From: Tribonema minus | Lineage: Eukaryota > Sar > Xanthophyceae > Tribonematales > Tribonemataceae | Assembly (NCBI GenBank): GCA_017506865.1 | Contig: JAFCMP010000368.1 | Coordinates: forward strand, 868,001 to 932,000 | Reading direction: 5' to 3' | Length of the DNA: 64,000 nt | The notes under the pieces: model-generated | Database searches by the model: none | Told to the model about the DNA's origin: nothing | Seen by the model: the letters and a program-made list of their open reading frames with translations, nothing else | Part shown: positions 39,301 through 48,200 of the stretch, piece after piece | How positions within the stretch are numbered: the stretch's first letter is position 1 | Layout: every line of letters starts with the position of its first letter | Made by a program: the position numbers and the translations under genes

Positions 39301-39746
39301 AGTACGACAGCGAGTAGCAAACGCAATGATGCAGATCTCGCGCCGTGACCGTGGCCGAGTGCCTAATTTAAAAGAAATTCAATAGATCAAGAGGATCTGG
39401 AGGTGAAGGCTGCTGGTTCTGGAGTCCATGTCAAGCGTCCAATTGGAGTCTTACTAGTAAGGCTGCAAGCAGCTTTATGTTGAGCGTACAATGATAGTAT
39501 AGTCTACAGCTACAGGAACAGACTGACAACTTGAAGTTGCAAGTTGAAACCTGAAGCTCGCCAGTCACTCACCTTGCGCGTCGTTGGCTTTGCAGTCGGC
39601 GACGACCCGAGCTTCCTCGCAGCCTGAGGGGTCGAGGAAGGCCCCTGGCTGAGCGCTGACACGCCATCGTCGCGGTTGAACTTCAGTGCCTGGCCCCCAC
39701 AGGGCCACAGCAGCAAGAGCAGAGCGGTGGCTGCAGGGAGTTGCAT
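27333..39746 (-). CDS. Secreted Cys-rich protein with Pro-Thr tetrapeptide repeats (12 exons)
   Basis: Exons, 5' to 3' on the minus strand: 39746-39573, 38448-38377, 37603-37442, 36435-36310, 35667-35392, 34510-34403, 33419-33324, 32160-32089, 31206-31063, 30059-29820, 28827-28753, 27737-27333. The sum is 1950 nt, 649 aa plus stop. Every junction is phase 0. Exon 1 codes a signal peptide (MQLPAATALLLLLWPCGGQA). Exons 3-4 carry a domain with ten Cys. Exons 5-10 code about 75 tetrapeptides PT[AS][EKQT] in blocks of 23, 9, 8, 6, 12 and 20. Exon 12 is a 134-residue tail with fifteen Cys. The intron after exon 4 has a GCAAGT donor. The architecture suggests an extracellular matrix or cell-wall protein with two disulfide-rich domains on a Pro/Thr stalk likely to be glycosylated; that role is inferred. 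I recognise neither Cys domain. Additional small exons could have been missed. Confidence 0.8.
28575..28760 (-). repeat. Copies of Pro-Thr gene exon 11 donor edge
   Basis: The donor edge of exon 11 (CCGAACGGATCG with GTGAGTGCA) recurs in decayed form at about 28570-28605. Weaker relics of the GAGCGGGCGGGC block lie at 28270-28290, 28440-28460, 30335-30355 and 30460-30485. Confidence 0.65.
28839..28950. repeat. (ATAC)n and a 50-base tandem repeat
   Basis: A (CATA)n run at 28839-28862 is followed by two copies of a unit with CATGCACAGAGTGAGAAGAGGGGGT and AGCATGTAT. A weaker third copy lies near 28980-29010. Confidence 0.8.
29541..29582. repeat. Interstitial telomere-type array (CCCTAA)n
   Basis: About six CCCTAA units, one changed (CCCTCA), in the intron before Pro-Thr exon 11. 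Further short runs lie at 29648-29672. Confidence 0.92.
30941..30970. repeat. Interstitial telomere-type array (CCCTAA)n
   Basis: Five CCCTAA-type units in the intron between Pro-Thr exons 9 and 10. Confidence 0.92.
31335..31385 (-). repeat. Decayed Pro-Thr exon copy
   Basis: A shortened copy of the exon 9 start; reading on the minus strand keeps two Pro-Thr units before it breaks. Comparable relics lie at 32258-32292 (near exon 8) and 34612-34650 (near exon 6, with its own GCGCGCAG acceptor). Confidence 0.75.
35070..35295 (-). repeat. Two copies of Pro-Thr exon 5 donor edge
   Basis: Copies at about 35220-35290 and 35080-35120 carry two or three damaged Pro-Thr codon blocks. The 35220-35290 copy keeps the CTTACCTC donor complement. 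The flanking intron (CCATCAGTGCCAAG, CTACCGATACAT) is repeated with them. Confidence 0.8.
35816..35870. repeat. Head-to-head interstitial telomere repeats
   Basis: About seven TTAGGG-type units run into CCCTAA units with no spacer. Positions 846-869 of the local 35 kb block (35846-35869) form a perfect 24-base palindrome centred on GTTAAC. The array lies in the intron between Pro-Thr exons 4 and 5. Confidence 0.93.
36485..36600 (-). repeat. Copy of Pro-Thr gene exon 4 acceptor edge
   Basis: A near-identical copy of the exon 4 start (GACTGTGACTACTCGCT) with its GCAG acceptor, plus the upstream CTTTCTGTACCTTGTATGTA intron stretch. The copy diverges after the codons for GTPSVK. Confidence 0.85.
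37125..37405 (-). repeat. Copies of Pro-Thr gene exon 3 donor edge
   Basis: Two copies (about 37136-37240 and 37272-37400) of the Cys-domain block coding CKYVC...SPTQCSNV...VPGNK, followed by GTGA donors and the repeated intron GCACTTCAACTTGAAC. Indels break the frame in both. Confidence 0.87.
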
Positions 39747-41760
39747 CGTTCTGCCGTCACGATCTCAAGCCTGCAGGTCCCAGAGACAATTGAAACTGGT
39801 AATTAGACGAAGGAGCGACTTAGAGCCATGGATAAAGTATGGGTGGATGATATGCAGTGGTGGGGTGTTGTCTAATTAGTTAATGAGCAGCTTTTCCAAA
39901 GTGCTGCAGCACTTGCTGCAGCAGAGTCTGACGCAGCAGCTGCTGCAGGACTGAGTGGTTGCCAAGTTAAACTTTGCACCTTACAGTATCATACTATCAT
40001 GATGTTTGTGTCGTGAGTTGATTGCAATGGTTTAACTGTTAACTTATTGCTTCAGCCACATGATATCCTGAGCCATGTCAAATTAATAATATATTCAATT
40101 TGAAAGCTTTCAGAAGCGTTGTGACAATAGCACTCATTGACAAGTCTCAGACTGCCAGTGGTTGACATTCGATTTGTCAATGATTCAACTATTACATAGT
40201 CTACTAGCAGCTGATCTGATGAGTCAGACTCAGAGTGTCTTCGAGCGCGGCGTCTGAGCAAGCGAATGTCGGCGTTGATCACATGTCTCAGTGGCCAACG
40301 CCGTGTATCCAACAGAGCGCCGCTTGCGTGAGTCCATACACTACTGAAATCGATACGACGTCATCAATGAAGTGTCAGGATCTTCGTGAGTTGCTCATGT
40401 TGAAAGTGGCGACACTCAGCCAGCCCTGCACACATCTCACGACGAATAAGCCGAAGCTGCCACTGCGTCTGAGTCTGCGGGCTCGCTGTCTTCAAGACAA
40501 CGCCCCACAAGGCTTAGCGATACACCCCAATCATTATGCTGCGCGCAATGCCATGCTGCACGGCGGCGCGTTGGCAATAAACAATATCATGTTGCAACAT
40601 CACGAGCAACACAGCGCCGGAGACCGTATCGCTAATGTGCCGAACTGAGGCAAGCTTCGTCTGCATCTCAGTGCGTGATACATCTATGCGACACCTACAT
40701 GATCTTGACCTCCCGCGCGCAAGCACGGGGAGCGCTGCGGCGCGTTCGCGGCAGCGGCAACTCTGCGCACAATTCAACCTCAAGTTAATTTCGCGGGCCC
40801 CCCGGGGCCCAGGTGAGCCTGCTTACCGTCTGCTTGAAGCGAGAGAAGCACCACCGCGCGCTCGCTCTGCCTGCCCGCTTGCCGCGAGTGGAGTGAGCTT
40901 GGCCTGAGTTGTCCGGAAGTGAATACGGTGAAGTGGGGGCTGATGGAGTGAAGTGCCTGGCGAGCTGGCACTATGAAGGAAAGAGGGGCTTTTCAAGCCC
41001 AAATGTTTGGGGCGAGGTATGCGCACTGCGTCGCATGCGTCGCATCCGGCACTTTTCAGCTATCCACACGCATGGCGCGGTTGTCCTAGCTGATAGTACC
41101 CGCAAGAATTGACGGCGCGGGATTGCGCTCGCTGGGCGCCGCCTGGTTGCATGGCTTCGTGATCAAAATCAAATGTGTGAAATGTGATTGCTGCCTGCCA
41201 TGCGTAAATTGCTGTGTGAAATATGCTGTGGTGACACCGGCAAAATCACTACCTCGCCCAGTAACGCACATACTAGACAGCCAAAAGCGGTGGGCCACGC
41301 AGCAGGGCTTTGCCATACATCAAGGGATCGCGCCCGGGGGGCCCTGGGTTGCCGGCGCTTGAGGTATATAAGCGAACGGGGCCCTCACCATAAACTGCAT
41401 GCAATGCCATTGTCTGCTCACTGACATACTATTAGCTGGTTCAATTGGTGATTGGTAGCAAGTAAAGTAGCAAGTGAACCGCTACGCCGCTCGTACATCG
41501 AACCGCACCTGGAACTTCAAACAACTTGAAGTTTGAGCATCATAGCATATTATGATTAATTTGAGCTGTGTGTAACACCAACGTGCAGTCTTTCTACCCG
41601 GGCCCCCCCAAAAGTGCCAAAGACCCTGTCAGCGAGTCTATGGGCCACTACTGCAGTGCAAGTCCTGGCGGCGTTTGCACTCATGCTGATTCAGAATATT
41701 AACGATATAGCTCAACGATCTTTTTGATTCGTTTTTCATTAACATTTTAAAGCAGCTTCG
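39747..41760. other. Intergenic stretch upstream of the Pro-Thr gene
   Basis: No gene recognised. A 137-codon frame on + at 40235-40648 has no family resemblance. Two GC palindrome-like blocks built on GGGCCCCCCGGGGCCC lie at 40793-40809 and 41330-41348. A TATA-box-like site lies at 41365-41372. Confidence 0.45.
41365..41372 (+). promoter_or_regulatory. TATA-box-like element
   Basis: TATATAAG in a GC-rich setting, just downstream of the GGGCCC block. No substantial frame follows within several hundred bases on +, so the transcript is unknown; chance occurrence is possible. Confidence 0.3.
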
Positions 41761-41766
41761 GTACGT

Positions 41767-43390
41767 ATGGACTTGTACTATAAAGGCCCAAGGGAGGCCG
41801 GGTTGCCTACTAGTAGTACGCAATCGAAAAGCTTGCGTCAACGCAGCAGCCTAGTCTGCGCTGTGCCCTCAGGCTAGGAGCTTGGATACCGGCGCTGCAA
41901 CACAGCCCATCATTCGCGCTCCGCGTGTGTACGCCATGACGCGCTCCGCCAACTCCCGCGCCAGCGATATGCTCAGGTCAATGAGGATCTGACGCTTAGC
42001 TGACCCGGCCTTGCATAACACATCTGCCTTCCCCCCCCCTGAGCACAGTGCTGAGTGCATTGCCAACTCCTTAACAAAAAGGCTTAACAATTGTCTGCTT
42101 GCCCAGCCGTCCGTACGACTCCTGCACGAATGGCACAAATTTTAAAGCCCAAGATGACGTCAAGGTGCCGGTGTGGTGCTTGACCTTCGCGTCCTCCCCC
42201 ACCCCAGCAGCATAGCCGTCCGTCTTCGAGGCATTTGTTTTGCCTGTCAGGTACGAGCTCGCTGTGGGCGCGCGCACACTTGTGTCTAGCACTATTCCCT
42301 TGTTACGGTATGCACTGCTAAAGTGCAGACACCCTGGGTCAATGACTGTGTCCGCCCGATAAGCCGGTACCTTGAAGACGCTAGCGTCCTCATTGCGGAC
42401 ACTAGAGACATGGTGCTGTCTGAAGATGCGCTGCAGGCACCGCTTTTGGGCAGTGTGTGTCGCGTTGTGCCCCCGTATGTGCTGGCTGGGGCAGCTGATC
42501 GCATGCGTGGAGGTGGGGCTCACGTCACTGCACCGCCATGGGCACACCTCGCCCTGTATGGCCCACCCGTCTGTGAAGATCGCAACCAAAATCATCGTGG
42601 CTGCTGCCATACTGGACATGGGCGCCGCACCCGGGCGGTCATTGGCAGCGGGTGGCACGCTCATCCACGCCATTGCCCCGGACGCACGCTGGCTGCGCAG
42701 CTGCGCCAGGACCCGCGCGCTAGCCTGTTGGCGGCGGCGGCTGGTGTCGCGCGAGTCACCAATAAGTGCAGCCTGCGTCGGCTTGCCCACGGCACCAGCC
42801 GAGGCAGCCTCTAGGTCCTTCACCAGGCAATCCTCGTATTGACGTCGAAGAACATTTGAAAGGCCGGCTTGTAGTCCGTGCGTGAAGTGACCGCGCCGGC
42901 GGCGGGGCACTACCTTCCTGCAGATCTCGTCCGCATAGGCCTCCCAGTCGTCGTCGTCGTCCTCCTGCCCGCCGCTGCAGCTGCTTTCTTCCGCGCTAGT
43001 TTGTGTTTTAGCGGGCGTGGAAGAGGCAGCCGCGGCAGCGGCTTGAGGGCCAGGTACGGTTGCCGCCGCAGCGGCCGCCTCGGCGCCAGGCACAATGCCG
43101 TGGGTGTGTGGGGCTGGCTCAGTCACTGTGGTCGCCGTCTCCGTGACGGCAGTTGCGGCGTAGATCGCTTGCACCGCAGTGGGGAGCGTCGACGCTGCGG
43201 CCGTCGTATCTGCTGCCCACCGTAGCAACGATGCTGGGAGCTGCTCGGCCACAGCTGTGCGTGATTTTTCGCCGCCATCAGCTGTCAGCGCTCGCGTAGA
43301 GCGTCGCACGGCCTCGATGATTGGCGGCAGTCCCTGGTCCTCGCGCAGCTTCTGTACTCTCTGACTCAGAGTCGGAGTTAAACTTTTAAA
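41767..43390 (-). mobile_element. Decayed retroelement C-terminus with nuclease-like domain
   Basis: One frame runs on the minus strand from about 43385 to 42071 (Met at 43309, 412 aa). After a frameshift near 42090 the protein continues to a stop at 41869-41871. It has an Ala/Thr-rich lead and an acidic EDDDDDWE patch. A zinc-knuckle-like C-x3-C-x9-H-x4-C follows, then RGHNATH, then RADTVIDP and VLDTSVRAP with a downstream AKVKHH. That order resembles the zinc-binding plus PD-(D/E)XK-like tail found after the reverse transcriptase in some non-LTR elements, but no reverse transcriptase is present here. The 3' end (41767-41907) is repeated at 50231-50353. A domesticated or stand-alone nuclease-like gene is the alternative. 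Confidence 0.6.
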
Positions 43391-43630
43391 TTACTGTAGT
43401 ATGCCAACTTTGAAATCACACCTCAGGCTGGTTACCATTGGTCCAATGGCATGACATTGTCCTACAACAGGCAGCTGTCCCTCCTGAAAGCTTGCGCTCG
43501 ACTTGATGAGATGCGATGCAGAACAAGCCTTTGAGAATTATTATAGACACACTGCCAGCATCGTTCAACAAGTTGCCGCAGCGGTGGGCAGCAGAAACGA
43601 CGGCCGCAGCGTCGACAATCCTGGCCCAGT
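43182..43630. repeat. Inverted duplication of a retroelement segment
   Basis: About 55-70 bases with the core GTCGACGCTGCGGCCGTCGT occur on + at 43186-43250 and, with a short insertion, in reverse complement at about 43555-43625, outside the main frame. Confidence 0.8.
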
Positions 43631-45200
43631 GGCACTAGGTATACCATAATGCAAGCGATTTATATATGATGCCGGAGATGAAAAATGCTATTGCACTTGA
43701 AGCCTGAGGCCACTGCTTGAAGAGCGATAGGCTCAGCCTACTAGTACTAGTAGTACCGCGATGTCCCAGCACGTTGAAGTTGAACTTCGCTTCACCGGTG
43801 GTCAACTGTTACAGCTGAGCAATGCAGACGCACTGCTGGACCACAGGCAGGGAACGACAGTGCCAGAGATGAAAAATGACATTGCACCTGAAGGCCACTG
43901 CTTGAGGAGCACTGCGTACCGCGATGTCCCAGCACCTTGAAGTTAAACTTCACCGGTGGTCAACAGCAGTGCGCAGAGGACGCAGACGCAGTCCGCAGGA
44001 AGCAAAACTCAATGACGAATTGAGTGCCGTAGCTGAAAATTGCCATTCACTTGAAGGCTACTGCTTGGGGAGCACTGCCTACCGCGATGTCCATGACCCA
44101 TCTTCGCTTACAAAAATGCGGTCACCACGGTCGTCGCCCAGCCGATCCGCTTTTGAAGCCGTGCCACGCCTCTTGTCCTCGTGCATCGGGCTGGATTCAT
44201 CGCTGGCGGACCTGCAAAGCATTTTTGCGACGGAAAGTTATGGAATGAGAATGCATTGAAGCATCATGTGCTGTGTGGTCAATGAATTTCTTTGGTGCTG
44301 TCAATTTGAAAGCGCTCCAAGGGACCAATGTTGATTTTTGAACATGGTCTACCTTGCGTCAGTTGGCCTAAAGTGTTAAATCGACTTCTTGCTTGTTTGT
44401 GCATGTGTCGCATTCTAAAATGAATTCGAAGGCTTTTGTTTGAGTTGACAGGTTTTATGGGTGGATGTGTGACTGTCAGCCGGCCTCAAATCTTGAAACC
44501 GCATGGCACTTAGTAATACTTAGTCTAATAGTCTATCACAGTGGACCGCTGAGCATCGCTCATCCAATAATTTACTTGAGATGCCAAGCTCACCGCGCAT
44601 AATGTGTACCGTGACCGCGAATTTGGTGACGATGCGCTGAAGTATTGGACACCACAGTGACTCATTACTTCAGACGCCACGCTGAGGAGCTATTAGTAAG
44701 GGAAGCGTGACATGCGCATTATGTCTACATGGCATGTACATCACAATGACACTTCCATGTGACATTATAATAAATGTACAGATGCGCCTGACAAAAACTT
44801 GTTACTCCTCAACCAAAGCCAATGTTCTGTGTCCTGCCAAGCTGTTGGGTGTAGGGGAAGGGGTCCAAGCAGCTGGCAGTGCTGCCACGTGGGGAAACCC
44901 CAGCATCCCTCACCCCCCCCCCCCCCCCCCCCCCCCAAAAAAACGTCTTGACCCCATCCCCTCAAACCAACAACAAGTAGTTGTAACAATATTGTATGTG
45001 GGCTTGCTTGTACACGTGTCTTGCCTTCGGCGACCAGTTAGGGCTCTGCAGCTGCAGCTTGGGCTCTCAGACTGCTGCAACTGAGCGCCAAAGCTAGTGA
45101 GTCTAGCCTGGCCCACCCGATTCGGAAGTAACATGCTCTGCTGCCGCTCACCTGCGTGCGTACTGTCAATGAGGAGGGTTACTTGAAGTCAATGTTGAAC
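43391..45200. other. Spacer between retroelement and proton channel gene
   Basis: No gene is firmly supported. A + frame at 43924-44259 (111 codons) is built partly on a tandem repeat and is probably not a gene. The rest is AT-richer than its surroundings, with a C24 run at 44913-44936 followed by A7. Confidence 0.5.
43668..44095. repeat. Three-copy tandem repeat, unit about 170-190 bases
   Basis: Units begin near 43670, 43862 and about 44030. They share AGATGAAAAATG, CACTTGAAGGC, CACTGCTTG, GAGCACTGC and TACCGCGATGTCC blocks. The first two units also share TTGAAGTTGAACTTC-like words and TCACCGGTGGTCAAC. Confidence 0.8.
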
Positions 45201-48200
45201 TTACCCGTCACTCCCGTCCCCCTCCAAGTCGCTGGCGGCGGCTTCTGCAATGTCCATGGCCGCAATGTTGAGGGCTTCGCGAAGCGTCTCTGCCTCCTCC
45301 TGCAACGGAGCAACGCCAACATTCACATTGGTGATGACCAATAATCTTTCAATTGTGTAATAATATATCACTTCTGTTGCCGCAATGTTCAGGGCTTCGC
45401 GCAGCGTCTCTGCCTCCTCCTGCAATGGAGCAAGTTGAACGCCAAACATTTACATTGGTGATGACAGATAATGTAATCATATATCGATACTGTTGCGCTA
45501 TGGCAATTCTCCTCGTGTGAGCAAACGAATCAGTATTTTGTTTTACGCATTGCAGCGTCTCTGCCGCTTCCCGCACCGTAACAGTGCCGCCTTCGGCACA
45601 ATATTACATGCTGGCCATCCTGCAGGTGAAAACACATAGATTTCAAACGGGGGGGTTGCGCGACGCTGCGGCTTCACCTCCTCCTGCACCGGAGCAATAC
45701 TGCATTTTTGGCTATTCAAATATTGCATGCTGGCTGTTTTCGTGTGCGTGTGAACGACACAAGGACCATGCTTGTGTCTTGGTACATGTAGGACATGGTC
45801 TTACAGGCACTGATACATCTGGACGATTAGCTGCAATGTAACAGGTGTCCATGAGGGTTTTGCGGCGCGCTGTGTCTCTGCCTCTGCCTCCGCCTGCAAT
45901 GGAACAACGCGATGTTAGACACTGAGATATGACATGCTGTCGACTTTGTGTGCGGATTCTTCTGATCTGATCCTAACGCTTACCCTAGCCCTACACAAAG
46001 TCACGGCACGCACTGCATGGCAGGCCCTTCTGCAGAAGAAACTTGCAGCATGCAAAGACAGTAAAATGTCCCATCATCTTGATACTACAGGTCGTCGAAG
46101 CGCGCACCCCAATTCAGAAGTCGCGTTCATTCCTTCACATTGATTCATTCATATGCTTTCACCTCATCTTGAAAAGCAGCAGCATGGCAGACCGAGAAAG
46201 AGGTGTCCCGAACAGTGGATAGGCAGTTGCGAGCTCAAAGTTAAAGTTGCACTCATCTCACCTTGTAACCAAGCAGCATGGTCTCCGTGTTCTTGCGCGC
46301 TTCTCTCTCTAACCGCAGTGCCTATGAAAAAAACGCACGACAGTGCAAAGGGCGTCGTTGCGAAAATGACATCCGTCAGAGAAACGCATCTGAAATGCCT
46401 CAGGCACGCTGATACCCAGTGGCGTGAATGAGGAAATGATAGTCTTGAAGAATTACCGTATACAGCGATGACAATAATGAGGGACACAGGAGATGGCCAC
46501 AAAGTACTACACATTGATTGGTTGATTTGGGCGCTTGACTGGCAACTGGTACTTCAACACGACATTGTGCTTCCGAATCAACTGACGATAACGAGGAACA
46601 CAGGATGAACTCAAGGTACTACGCATTGATGGTTGCTTTGGACGCTTTGACTGGCATTTGGTACTTCAACTCTTGTACTTCACCTGTGCCTAATCGCCGC
46701 CGATCTGCCTCCACCTCAATAGCGCGCCGCAGGGCCTGTGCTTCTTTAACTTCACATTGTACTTCATCTCTGCTAATTACTGCCGATCCGCACCTCTTGA
46801 GCACTGGATTGGTTGCTTCAATTGGTACTTCAACTTGATGTTGTACTTCACCTCTGCTTATCGCCGCCGATCTGCCTCCACCTCAATAGCGTGCCGTTGG
46901 GCCTGCGCTTCTTCAACTTCACATTGTACTTCACCTCTGCTCATTGCCGACAATCTGCACCTCTGCATTGAGCACTGAGTCGATTGCTTTAACTGGTACT
47001 TCAACATTGTACTTCACCTCTGCTAATCGCCGGCGATCTGCCTCCACCTCGATCGCCCGTCGCTGCGCCTCTGCTTCTCTGTCGGCGGCCCTTGATGCAC
47101 GCTCCTGCACGCGAAAGTAACACACGGCTCAGCAAAATGTACTTTGCTAGACCTGGAGCTAGGGTTAGCAAGCGCGCACATGGATGAACTTGAAGTGCGG
47201 CATGACGGCACACTAGACCCTAGGGCTATAGTTAGCACGCGCAAGTGATACACGTCTCAGCAAAAATGAACTTCAAGTGCGGCGTGAAGGCACACTAGAG
47301 CCTAGGGCTAGGGTTTGACCCTAGTGCTCGGGTGAGCACGAGCAAGAAGCACACGGCTAAGCAAAGCGAACGTTAAGTGCAGCATGACGGCACAGAGGTT
47401 CAAACCGCACCCTGGCTGCGCGCTCCTGCACGTGCAAGTAACACATGGCTCAGCAAAATGAGAACTTCCAGTGAACTTCAAGTGCCCACAAGCTGCAAAC
47501 TTGGTACACAGTGTCGCTCATTGCATCTGTAGCCCCCCCCCAATCATGAGCTGCGCCATGAGCGCACAGTTGTTAGACATGCACGAGCAACACACATTAA
47601 TGGGACTTCAAGTGCAGCGACGTCGCAGCTTCAATTTGCTTGAATTTGCATTTTAGAGGGGTACCTTTTGCATTGCTCAACGCGACACAAAACTCAGCCC
47701 AATCCAGTTGAGAGCTAGCTTTGAAGTGAGTCGAGTGACGTACACAGTAGCTGAGCATCGCTCCTTGAGAGCAGGGTGAGGGTTCAGCTGAGTGTTAGGG
47801 TTGAAGTTTGTATTATGAGCATAGGGGCTGGTTGACCATTATCGCATTGCGCAGCGTATCGCATACCTGAGCCTGCTACACGAGCGTATCGACGAGCCGC
47901 ACCAGGCGCCATATATACCCTCGAGGTAGGGTCAAAGTTTAAACGAGGGTTTGCTGAGCATCATTGCATTGCGCAGAGTATCGCATACCTGAGCCTGCTC
48001 CACGAGCGTATTGACGAGCCGCACCACGCGCCACCCCCTGCAGTACCCCAGCAGCCTTAGCTCTGCAGCATCAGCGAGGATGCAGGTGAAGTCAGCACTT
48101 GAAGTTTGCGTTTGGAGGTTTTAGGTCGGTGTAAGCGCCGGAGGGGGGCGCGGTGATCTCACGGGCAGATCCGCAGCATGTGCCGACACTTCAGCAAAGA

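Noticed and set aside
40235-40648. A 137-codon plus-strand frame upstream of the Pro-Thr gene
   Set aside because: No domain, no splice partners and composition like the surrounding spacer.
43924-44259. A 111-codon plus-strand frame
   Set aside because: Its first half lies in a three-copy tandem repeat whose other copies are not open in the same frame, so coding is unlikely.
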